In this document: piece by piece, positions 1-6,219 of the stretch | Position numbering within the stretch: position 1 is the stretch's first letter | How the letters are laid out: every line of letters begins with the position of its first letter | Notes under the pieces: model-generated | What the model was told of the DNA's origin: nothing | The model's database searches: none | Seen by the model: only the letters and a program-made list of their open reading frames with translations | Position numbers and translations under genes: made by a program | Origin: a candidate division TA06 bacterium | GTDB lineage: Bacteria; Hydrothermota; DG-26; E44-bin18; JADFOU01 | Direction of reading: 5' to 3' | Length of the DNA: 8,915 nt | Assembly: GCA_022562655.1 (NCBI GenBank) | Contig: JADFOU010000069.1 | Coordinates: forward strand, 1-8,915

Positions 1-103
1 AACTGCAACTGCCCACTGCAACTGCCCACTGCAACTGCCCACTGCAACTGCCCACTGCAACTGCCCACTGCAACTGCCCACTGCAACTGCCCACTGCAAC
101 TGC
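1..103. repeat. 13-bp tandem repeat (minisatellite), about 7.9 copies
   Basis: Seven perfect copies of AACTGCCCACTGC (7-97) are flanked on both sides by the half unit AACTGC (1-6 and 98-103). Each unit contains ACTGC twice, spaced alternately 6 and 7 bases, so it probably grew from a shorter ACTGC-based unit. There is no mismatch between copies, which suggests recent expansion by slippage or homogenisation. The array touches the window edge, so its true length is unknown. Thirteen is not a multiple of three and no gene covers it. It ends 29 bases before priA. Confidence 0.95.
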
Positions 104-132
104 TACTTATATAACTCTTTGCTTCATTTCTA

Positions 133-2688
133 ATGAAAACGGTTCAGGTTGTCTTTCCCCTCCCGATTGACCGAGAATTCACTTATCGCCTCCCACCGGA
201 TCTCTCCGGTTCAGTCTCTCCAGGGTCAGGCGTATTGGTCCCCTTTCGAGGGCGGAAGCGAATGGGTTTTGTCGTCGGATTTACCCAGCCCCTCTCTCGA
301 GGGGCTGGACAAGAGAGTGGGGTACCACTTGAAAATGGAAAGGGCACTCGGCTCGAGGAGGTCACCTCTATTCTGGATCCTCACCCCCTCTTCAATAAGA
401 CGATCCTCCGTCTCACTCGATGGATTGCCGATTATTACCTCTGCTCCTGGGGTGAAGCCCTTAAGGCCGCGCTCCCTCCCGGGATGGAACAGGGAGAGAA
501 AATGATCGTCTATTCGAAAGTGGATGGAGGAAAGCTCGAAGAATTCCAAAATTCGAAATCCAAAGGGCCATTTTCGAAAATAGAGTCCAAAATCCTCCAA
601 GAGGTCTCTAGAGCGGAAAAGATCCCAGTCTCTCAATTGAAAAGAAGGGTATCCGATTATCGAATTTCGATATCCGAATTCCGGTCGGCATTGAATCGTC
701 TGGAGAGAAGAGGGATCTTGGAGATTCGTGGAGAGGTTCGGGGTCCAAGAGTTCGACCGATACGGGAAGAGAGGGTGAGATTTGTGGGATCAAGGGAAGA
801 GATTCTCCAAGAGATAGAAGGTCTCCAGAAAAGGGCACCCCGCCAAGCTCAGATCCTTCGAAAACTCCTTGAAACCCCCTCTGGCTTCCCTCGGAAAGGG
901 CTTTCTTCAACCCTGAAGAGCCTTGAAAAAAAGGGATGGGTGGAGTTCTTTTGGGAAGAAGGGTTTCGAGATCCCCTTTCCCAATACGAAATTCCACAAT
1001 CCCCCTTTCTCCCTCTCACTGTGGATCAGGAGAAGGCGGTAAAGACTGTGAAGGGACTACTGGACAGGAAGGCCTACGGTACAGTTCTTCTCTATGGAGT
1101 GACGGGAAGTGGTAAGACAGAGGTCTATCTTCAATGTGTCAAAGAGGTCTTGAGTCAAGGAAGGAAGGCGATCCTCCTTGTTCCCGAGATCTCCTTAACC
1201 CCCCAGACTGTCTCTCGATTCCTCTCCCGGTTCGGTGGACCTACAGGACGAGGGCGAGTTGCCCTCCTTCACTCCTCCCTCTCGGACGGTGAGCGGTATG
1301 ATATCTGGAGGAAGATCCGGCGTGGAGAGGTGGAGATTGTCATAGGAGCCCGTTCAGCCATCTTTGCCCCTTTGGATGATGTAGGGATCATCTGTGTGGA
1401 CGAAGAGCATGAACCCTCATACAAGCAGAGTGAACATCAGCCCCGGTATCACGCCCGGGATGTTGCAATTATGAGGGCCTCTATGGAGAATGCCGTCTGT
1501 ATCTTAGGGAGTGCCACCCCTTCTTTTGAATCCTATTATAAGGCTCAAAAGGGGAAGTACCACTTCCTCTCTCTTCCCCATCGGATTGGCGGAAGACCTT
1601 TACCTCCAGTGGAAGTCGTGGACATGAAGGAAGAGATTCAAAATACTCAATTCAAAACGAAAATTAAGGAACCATCCTTCCCAATTCTGTCGCGACTTCT
1701 CCAAGAGAAGATTCAAGACCGCCTCTCCAAAGGGGAGCAGATCATCCTCTTCCTCAATCGTAGAGGATATGCTCCCTTTCTCCTCTGCCAGGAGTGTCGC
1801 TATGTCCCTCAGTGTTCCCGGTGCAGTGTCACCCTCACCTATCATTCGGATCACTCTCTCCTTTGCCATTACTGCGGTCTGAAAAAAAGAGTTTTTCAAC
1901 TCTGTCCGGGTTGTAAAGGGACCCAGCTCCTCACCCTCGGCTTTGGGACGGAGCGGGTTGAACAAGAACTGAAAGAGAGGTTCCACCCGATTCGGGTACT
2001 TCGGATGGATCTGGATACGACCCGAAGGAAAGGGTCCCATGAGTCAATCTTTAAAGCCTTCGAGGCAGGGGAGGGGGATCTCCTTCTCGGTACCCAGATG
2101 GTGGCGAAAGGATTTGATCTTCCCAGAGTCACCTTAGTCGGAGTCCTCTCGGCAGATACTGCCTTACACTTCCCGGATCTCCGCTCCCCGGAGAGAACTT
2201 TTCAGTTGCTTTCCCAGGTGGCGGGAAGGACGGGACGATCTTCTTTAGGGGGAGAGGTCGTGATTCAGACCTATCTCCCAAACCATCCAGCCATCCAGTA
2301 TGCCGCCCACCATGAATATGCTCGGTTTTATCAAAAGGAGATCCAAGAGCGGTCTCAATTCGGATTCCCTCCCTTTTCTAGGGCTGTCAAACTCCTCATC
2401 AACTCTCCTGAAGAGAGGGAGGCAGAAGCTGAGGCAAGAAGGGTTGCGAGAATCGTGAAGAGTGAATTGAGAAAGATGAATCCAAAATTCAACATTGAAG
2501 TATTGGGTCCTGCTCCCTCGTTAATTCCTCGTATCAGAGGGATCTATCGATGGCAGATCCTCCTCCAAGCGCCCGAAACGAAAGTGATCCGAACCCTCCT
2601 CAGAAGACTTCAAATACTCAATAGCAGATCACAGAACGCAAAGAAAGTGAGGATTCAGGCAGATGTAGACCCAGTTGAGATGGTATAA
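133..2688 (+). CDS. priA: Primosomal protein N' (PriA), replication-restart 3'-5' DNA helicase
   Basis: PriA recognises stalled forks and D-loops and reloads the replicative helicase in the cytoplasm. At 851 aa it is longer than E. coli PriA (732 aa). The N-terminal 3'-DNA-binding domain covers roughly residues 1-115, followed by a winged-helix and linker region to about 290. The helicase core has Walker A GVTGSGKT at 322-329 and Walker B DEEH at 423-426, followed by LGSATPSFES. Eight zinc-binding cysteines lie in four CxxC pairs (CQEC, CSRC, CHYC, CPGC) between residues 552 and 594. Helicase motifs GTQM (653) and AGRTGR (about 697-702) are intact. The ATG start fits the family N-terminus (VVFPLPIDREFTY). 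There is no Shine-Dalgarno sequence ahead of it; a weak TATAAC box at 110-115 has no convincing -35, so the transcript start is unclear. A 10-bp palindrome (285-308) sits in a variable loop. Confidence 0.97.
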   Translation: MKTVQVVFPLPIDREFTYRLPPDLSGSVSPGSGVLVPFRGRKRMGFVVGFTQPLSRGAGQESGVPLENGKGTRLEEVTSILDPHPLFNKTILRLTRWIADYYLCSWGEALKAALPPGMEQGEKMIVYSKVDGGKLEEFQNSKSKGPFSKIESKILQEVSRAEKIPVSQLKRRVSDYRISISEFRSALNRLERRGILEIRGEVRGPRVRPIREERVRFVGSREEILQEIEGLQKRAPRQAQILRKLLETPSGFPRKGLSSTLKSLEKKGWVEFFWEEGFRDPLSQYEIPQSPFLPLTVDQEKAVKTVKGLLDRKAYGTVLLYGVTGSGKTEVYLQCVKEVLSQGRKAILLVPEISLTPQTVSRFLSRFGGPTGRGRVALLHSSLSDGERYDIWRKIRRGEVEIVIGARSAIFAPLDDVGIICVDEEHEPSYKQSEHQPRYHARDVAIMRASMENAVCILGSATPSFESYYKAQKGKYHFLSLPHRIGGRPLPPVEVVDMKEEIQNTQFKTKIKEPSFPILSRLLQEKIQDRLSKGEQIILFLNRRGYAPFLLCQECRYVPQCSRCSVTLTYHSDHSLLCHYCGLKKRVFQLCPGCKGTQLLTLGFGTERVEQELKERFHPIRVLRMDLDTTRRKGSHESIFKAFEAGEGDLLLGTQMVAKGFDLPRVTLVGVLSADTALHFPDLRSPERTFQLLSQVAGRTGRSSLGGEVVIQTYLPNHPAIQYAAHHEYARFYQKEIQERSQFGFPPFSRAVKLLINSPEEREAEAEARRVARIVKSELRKMNPKFNIEVLGPAPSLIPRIRGIYRWQILLQAPETKVIRTLLRRLQILNSRSQNAKKVRIQADVDPVEMV
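285..308. repeat. In-frame palindrome within priA
   Basis: A perfect 10-bp stem (CCAGCCCCTC at 285-294 and its complement GAGGGGCTGG at 299-308) encloses a 4-nt loop TCTC. It encodes the stretch QPLSRGAG, about residues 52-59 of PriA. This starts a run of about 20 polar and Gly/Ser-rich residues between the GFVVGF strand and the EEVTSIL strand, where typical PriA proteins have a shorter linker. The stem is perfect and the reading frame intact. It may be a REP-like palindrome that entered the gene at a tolerated loop, but chance cannot be excluded from one sequence. Confidence 0.6.
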
Positions 2689-2746
2689 AAAATTTGTCAG
2701 GTTTCGGATGTTTTCTAAACGAAAAAGGAACTACGAACAACCAGAG

Positions 2747-2756
2747 AAGGAGGTGA
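2747..2756 (+). promoter_or_regulatory. Strong Shine-Dalgarno sequence for the PTS IIA gene
   Basis: AAGGAGGTGA is a near-complete complement of the 16S rRNA 3' end. The GGAGG core ends 6 nt before ATG 2760. This fixes the start of the PTS IIA gene and contrasts with priA and the three other genes in the window that have no visible ribosome binding site. Confidence 0.9.
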
Positions 2757-2759
2757 GCG

Positions 2760-3224
2760 ATGGTGAGAATTTCTTCCATGATGAATGAAGAATTGGTCAA
2801 TCTTTCATTGGAGTCCAATACCAAGGAAAAGGTGATAGAGGAGATGGCAAGGGCTGTTTTGAAAAGAAAAGTGATCCATAATCAGGATGAGTTTCTCAGG
2901 GCAATCTTGGATCGGGAGAATCTGGAGTCTACGGGAATTGGACGAGGAATCGCCATTCCTCACGCCCGGACCAACACGATTGATGAGATCGTAATCGTCT
3001 TTGGGCGTTCAAAGGGGGGGGTAGACTTTGCTTCTCTGGATGGAAAACCGGTTCAACTCTTTTTTCTCATCGTGGCCCCCGAGAAGGAGAGATCTGCCTA
3101 TATTAATGTTTTGGCCCGCCTCTCCAGGCTTCTTCGGAAGGAGGAGTTCCGAAAAAATTTGGAGAAAGCGAGTACGGCAAAAAAGGTCATCGAGTTGATT
3201 GAAAAAAATGAGGAAACCCTTTGA
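2760..3224 (+). CDS. PTS IIA domain protein, PtsN (EIIA-Ntr)/fructose type
   Basis: This is a 154-aa single-domain cytoplasmic protein of the PTS EIIA type 2 (fructose/mannitol/PtsN) family. The signature GIGRGIAIPHART contains the phosphorylatable histidine, His68 (equivalent to His73 of E. coli PtsN). The following strand (IVIVFGRSKGGVDFASLDGKPVQLFFLI split over about residues 77-103) and VAPEKERSAYINVLARLSRLL match the family. No transporter EIIB or EIIC is near, so a regulatory role receiving phosphate from a PtsP/HPr-like chain is more likely than sugar uptake; no partner is present in the window. It begins 71 bases after priA and is followed 95 bases later by the CBS-domain gene, which also has a strong ribosome site. 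A run of eight G (3014-3021) lies in frame and could be slippage-prone. Family membership is clear; the target of regulation is unknown. Confidence 0.92.
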   Translation: MVRISSMMNEELVNLSLESNTKEKVIEEMARAVLKRKVIHNQDEFLRAILDRENLESTGIGRGIAIPHARTNTIDEIVIVFGRSKGGVDFASLDGKPVQLFFLIVAPEKERSAYINVLARLSRLLRKEEFRKNLEKASTAKKVIELIEKNEETL

Positions 3225-3300
3225 AGAGTCAGTTTAATGGGTATCGGTTAAACCTGTTCTGACGACAGGTCAGGATCTAACCCTATAACAATTTAACCAG
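3225..3300. repeat. Intergenic mosaic repeat, copy 1 (TTTAAC type with hairpin)
   Basis: Starting at the base after the TGA stop, AGAGTCAGTTTAATGG matches the left end of the copies after the next three genes. It continues with a second GGTTAAAC, a 17-nt hairpin (3253-3269), and a right end containing CAATTTAACC. The strong ribosome binding site of the CBS gene follows directly. Compared with the later copies it lacks the central block containing TTCTCCTACT. Confidence 0.7.
3253..3269. repeat. Hairpin module CCTGTT-CTGAC-GACAGG
   Basis: Stem CCTGTT/GACAGG (one G-T wobble) with loop CTGAC. A sister copy at 7243-7259 has the same loop and length, with the two inner stem pairs changed in a pairing-preserving way. 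In both places NCAGG follows immediately. Confidence 0.7.
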
Positions 3301-3302
3301 AA

Positions 3303-3312
3303 GAGGAGGTGA
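3303..3312 (+). promoter_or_regulatory. Strong Shine-Dalgarno sequence for the CBS gene
   Basis: GAGGAGGTGA is a near-perfect ribosome binding site. The GGAGG core (3305-3309) lies 10 nt before ATG 3320, and the A-rich run between them should be unstructured. It sets the start of the CBS-domain protein. Confidence 0.85.
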
Positions 3313-3319
3313 AAAAAAG

Positions 3320-3754
3320 ATGAAGGTGAAGGATGTGATGCTCGTGGATTTTCCTCACGTTCGACGGGGAATGACTTTGAAACAGGTTGTGGGGCTCTTT
3401 ACACGGAAGGGGATGGCTGGACTTCCTGTTGTCGATGAGAAGGGGAAAGTCGTGGGGGTGATCATGCGGGAGGATATCCTGCATCTCTATGTCCCCAAAG
3501 AGGCGGGACTCCTGAAAGGGATGCCTCCCGGTAAAAGAGAACCCCAATCTCTCTTTCAGGTAGAGGGGGAATTCCTCCAGGTGGAGGACATCATGAGAAC
3601 GGCAGACAGGACGATCACCCCCAATACAGGTCTCGTCCAAGCGGCAGTGAAGATGCAAAAGGAGGGGATGGAAGTTCTTCCGGTTGTCCAACAGAAGAAA
3701 CTTTTGGGCCTTCTCACTTCTAACCAGCTCTATAAGGCCTTTTTTCGGAAATAA
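3320..3754 (+). CDS. Two-CBS-domain protein (putative adenylate-sensing regulator)
   Basis: A 144-aa cytoplasmic protein made only of a CBS pair (Bateman module). CBS1 spans about residues 1-56 (VKDVMLVDFPHV, then MAGLPVVDEKGKVVGVIMREDIL). CBS2 spans about 88-142 (VEDIMRTADRTITPNTGL, then EVLPVVQQKKLLGLLTSNQLY). A linker of about 30 residues, rich in Gly, Pro and Lys, joins them. Such modules typically bind AMP, ATP or other adenosyl ligands and report cell energy state; no effector domain is attached, so it must act on a partner. The preceding PTS IIA gene is a plausible functional neighbour, since both are small regulatory proteins with matching strong ribosome sites, but a repeat lies between them and nothing in the sequence proves co-action. 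The start is fixed by the Shine-Dalgarno sequence. Confidence 0.92.
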   Translation: MKVKDVMLVDFPHVRRGMTLKQVVGLFTRKGMAGLPVVDEKGKVVGVIMREDILHLYVPKEAGLLKGMPPGKREPQSLFQVEGEFLQVEDIMRTADRTITPNTGLVQAAVKMQKEGMEVLPVVQQKKLLGLLTSNQLYKAFFRK

Positions 3755-3870
3755 TAAGTCGGTTGAATGGTTAAATGGTGATTCTCCTACTCTTGGGTTT
3801 GGTCCACCTTAGGCGGAAGAAACGGAGATTTTCAATTCGGTTCAATCTAACTATTTAACGATTTAACTAC
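3755..3870. repeat. Intergenic mosaic repeat, copy 2
   Basis: The copy starts directly after the TAA stop with TAAGTCGGTTGAATGG and ends in TATTTAACGATTTAAC. Its middle block (3777-3802) matches 21 of 26 positions of the block at 7198-7223. It then shares TTAGGC, AACGGAGAT and ATTCGGTT in the same order with the copy after the glycosyltransferase gene. An imperfect palindrome CCACCT-T-AGGCGG lies at 3804-3816. Only 7 bases separate the end of the repeat from the ATG of the VWA gene, leaving no room for a normal ribosome binding site. Confidence 0.75.
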
Positions 3871-3877
3871 AATTCCG

Positions 3878-6118
3878 ATGAAATTCGAATGGTTAGGTCT
3901 TCAACTTGCAGGTGGAAATCTTGTTTTACTCATTGTTCTTCTCTTTTTTTCATCACTCTTTCTCTTTCTCTATTACTACAAGGGACTCCCCATACGAGGA
4001 GGGTCAAAATTAAGAGTTCTCCCGATCCTCCGAGCTTCTGCCCTTTTCCTCCTCATCCTTCTCTTCTTTGACCCCCTTCTCCATCTTCTCTTTCCTAGGA
4101 AAGACCCCCCCCTCCTACCCATTCTGGTAGATACTTCCAGAAGTATGTCCCTCCCCGTTCACAAGGGAAATTCCTTGGATTCCTCTACAAGGATCAAAGA
4201 GGTAGAGCAACTCCTTCAGGAGGGTCCAATGCAGGAATTGAAGTCTAAGGGAGAAACTCCCATTTGGGGATTTTCGAAAACCCTTGAAAAAAAGGTGGGC
4301 GATTCCCTTTCTGCAGAGGGAAACGCAACGGATATTGGCTCCGCTTTAGAGGAAGTGAAAAAGGCGGTTGGAGGGGAGATTGCTGCCCTCTTTCTCTTCT
4401 CAGATGGAAGAAACACTCTGGGAGCTGATCCCGTACGAGTGGCTCGAGAGGGAGGATTCCCCATCTATGCGGTGGAGATTGGAAGTTCCTCCCAACAAGG
4501 GGATATCGCCATTGAGAGGGTTCGCGTCAATGACGTGGTATATGCTGGAGATCGGGTTCCTGTAGAGGTTTTTGTAGAGACGATGGGTCTTGGAGGTGGG
4601 GAGGGCCGAATTGTCCTGAAAGAAAAGGGGAGGGTTCTTGATGAGGTTCAAATCGGGCTGACGGAGGAGAGGGCGAAGCAGACGAAGGTTCTCTATTTCG
4701 TCCCCAACAGTCCAGGATTTCACACTTACCAGGTGCTGATCGAACCGGTGGAGGGAGAGGTCTCTCGAGATAATAATAGACGAACTTTTGCGTGTGAAGT
4801 ATTGAAGTCGAAGATCCAGCCTCTTATCATTGTCGGAAGACCCTCCTGGAACCTTTCTTTTTTGAAAAATTCCCTTGCGAGAGATGATAAGTTTGATCCT
4901 GCCCTCTACATTCTCTTGAAGGAAGGGCTTACTCTCTATCAGAAGAGTGGATTGGAGAAGAAGGCTTCCCTCCCCATCCAGGGTTCCCTCGCCAATGATT
5001 ACGACTGTGTAGTACTGATCGATGTTGGCATGTCTCCGCCTCAGAAAGACGTCCTCCCTCTCTCATTCCTTCGCCTTTTGGAAGAGTTTGTTTCGGAAGG
5101 AGGGGGACTCCTCTTCCTTTCCTCCTCCTTTTCTCCCACAGAAAAGTTGAGCCAACTTCTCCCTGTCATGATGGCTGTTGGCCCGCCTACGGCGGGCTCG
5201 ATTCAGAAAGAATTGCGGGTGGAACTGACAGAGGAGGGGAGATCCCATCCCCTATTGACTCTGGATGAAGATCCCTCTCAAAATGAGAAGATCTGGAAGG
5301 AACTACCTCCATTCCACCCTGCAGATCGGGTTCTTGGGGCGAAATCTGGAGCCACCGTTCTCGCAGTTTTTCCAGAAGCCAAAACCCCTCAGGGGAAGTT
5401 GCCCGCCATAGCGACCCAGAGATTCGGTCAAGGGAAAGTGGTCTGGGTTGGGATCCGAGAGTTCTGGCGATGGGGGTTCCTCCCCCTTGGGCTCGGTAGG
5501 GGCGAGATTGAAACCCGCCCTTACGAAAGGTTTATCGGAAACCTCTTCCGATGGCTCATCCAGAGAGAGGAGAGGGGGAGATTTCGAATCACCACTGAGA
5601 AGAAGGTCTATTCCTCCGGAGAGCCTATCCAGTTCGATGCAACCCTTTACAATGAGAGTCTTGAACCCCTTGATGGCGCTGCGGTAATGGTTACTCTACA
5701 GCCTGATGACAGATCTCATTCCCACTCCACACTTCACCTCTTCAATATTGGAAAGGGTAGATATCGGGGGGGGCTTAATGCCCTGCCGCCCGGAGGTTAT
5801 GGATTCGAGGCAAAAGTCCACTGGGCTGGAAAGGAAATGGCTCGTGAGGGAGGGAATTTCATCGTGGAGGATCTTTCTTTGGAGTTCTTCGATCTCAGAA
5901 TCAACGAAGACCTCTTGAGAAGAATTGCTGAAGGGAGTGGAGGACGGTATGTTCGGCAAAAAGACCTTCCTCAAGTTTTAGATAACCTTTCTCTGAAGGC
6001 TCGGACCGTCTATCTGACAAGAGAGGTGGATCTGAGGAACCACCCTCTCCTCTTTCTCCTCATCCTCACTTTTCTCACGGTCGAGTGGTCCCTTCGACGA
6101 AAACATGGAATGCCTTGA
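3878..6118 (+). CDS. Membrane-anchored VWA-domain protein with glutamine-amidotransferase-like region
   Basis: A 746-aa membrane protein. Two hydrophobic segments near the N-terminus (about residues 12-34 and 47-70) are followed by a von Willebrand A domain with a full metal-ion adhesion site: D85-x-S87-x-S89, T151 and D176 (FSDGRN). Residues about 195-300 look like a beta-sandwich (RVRVNDVVYAGDRVPVEVFV). About 305-560 resembles the class I glutamine-amidotransferase-like fold found in such proteins (YDCVVLIDVG, EEFVSEGGGLLFLSS, GQGKVVWVGIREFWRW); I see no clear catalytic Cys, so it is probably non-enzymatic. An Ig-like domain follows (KKVYSSGEPIQFDATLYN), then one C-terminal membrane helix (about 722-738). 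The MoxR ATPase and DUF58 genes that often accompany such proteins are not in this window. A 17-nt palindrome (5181-5197) lies in frame; C8 and G8 runs occur at 4105-4112 and 5766-5773. No Shine-Dalgarno sequence precedes ATG 3878. The cellular role is unknown; envelope assembly or stress is a guess. Confidence 0.88.
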   Translation: MKFEWLGLQLAGGNLVLLIVLLFFSSLFLFLYYYKGLPIRGGSKLRVLPILRASALFLLILLFFDPLLHLLFPRKDPPLLPILVDTSRSMSLPVHKGNSLDSSTRIKEVEQLLQEGPMQELKSKGETPIWGFSKTLEKKVGDSLSAEGNATDIGSALEEVKKAVGGEIAALFLFSDGRNTLGADPVRVAREGGFPIYAVEIGSSSQQGDIAIERVRVNDVVYAGDRVPVEVFVETMGLGGGEGRIVLKEKGRVLDEVQIGLTEERAKQTKVLYFVPNSPGFHTYQVLIEPVEGEVSRDNNRRTFACEVLKSKIQPLIIVGRPSWNLSFLKNSLARDDKFDPALYILLKEGLTLYQKSGLEKKASLPIQGSLANDYDCVVLIDVGMSPPQKDVLPLSFLRLLEEFVSEGGGLLFLSSSFSPTEKLSQLLPVMMAVGPPTAGSIQKELRVELTEEGRSHPLLTLDEDPSQNEKIWKELPPFHPADRVLGAKSGATVLAVFPEAKTPQGKLPAIATQRFGQGKVVWVGIREFWRWGFLPLGLGRGEIETRPYERFIGNLFRWLIQREERGRFRITTEKKVYSSGEPIQFDATLYNESLEPLDGAAVMVTLQPDDRSHSHSTLHLFNIGKGRYRGGLNALPPGGYGFEAKVHWAGKEMAREGGNFIVEDLSLEFFDLRINEDLLRRIAEGSGGRYVRQKDLPQVLDNLSLKARTVYLTREVDLRNHPLLFLLILTFLTVEWSLRRKHGMP
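5181..5197. repeat. In-frame palindrome within the VWA gene
   Basis: GCCCGCC-TAC-GGCGGGC is a perfect 7-bp GC-only stem with a 3-nt loop, much more GC-rich than its surroundings. It encodes GPPTAG (about residues 435-440) between LLPVMMAV and SIQKELRVEL, an apparent linker. Its form is typical of REP-like palindromes that are usually intergenic; here the reading frame is kept. Confidence 0.65.
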
Positions 6119-6121
6119 CAG

Positions 6122-6219
6122 AGAGTCGGTTAAATGGTTAAATAGTGAATTGTTAAATAAAGCCATTTAACCGATTTTCCTATTTAACGATTTAACCATT
6201 TAACTGTTTAACTGACTCT
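6122..6219. repeat. Intergenic mosaic repeat, copy 3: long inverted repeat (MITE-like)
   Basis: The left arm (6122-6159) and right arm (6181-6219) are inverted repeats with about 32 of 39 aligned positions complementary. They begin and end with the perfect pair AGAGTC/GACTCT, and about 21 bases including another ATTTAACC lie between them. Both arms are built from 8-bp units such as ATTTAACC and GGTTAAAT. The left end is 3 bases after the VWA stop codon and the right end abuts the ATG of the glycosyltransferase. It encodes nothing. It could be a degenerate miniature inverted-repeat element, or a long hairpin acting as a bidirectional terminator or transcript stabiliser. Confidence 0.8.

Noticed and set aside
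1..103. CRISPR array
   Set aside because: The array is a head-to-tail 13-bp tandem repeat with no unique spacers.
658..672. Palindrome TATCGAATTTCGATA within priA
   Set aside because: It is symmetric but AT-rich with almost no loop, and it encodes ordinary winged-helix residues with no sign of an insertion.
1600..2132. Minus-strand open frames under priA and other antisense open frames
   Set aside because: They are shadows of strongly conserved + strand genes; none has a recognisable family or ribosome site.
2694..2722. Promoter TTGTCA with TAAACG ahead of the PTS IIA gene
   Set aside because: The -10 matches only three of six positions; not supportable.
2689..2746. Degenerate copy of the intergenic repeat after priA (GTCAGGTTTCGGATG)
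   Set aside because: The likeness to GTCAGTTTAATGG is short and gapped, and no ATTTAAC octamer or hairpin follows.
5472..5486. GGGGG-TTCCT-CCCCC in the VWA gene
   Set aside because: The stem is only five base pairs made of homopolymers; likely chance in G/C-run-rich sequence.
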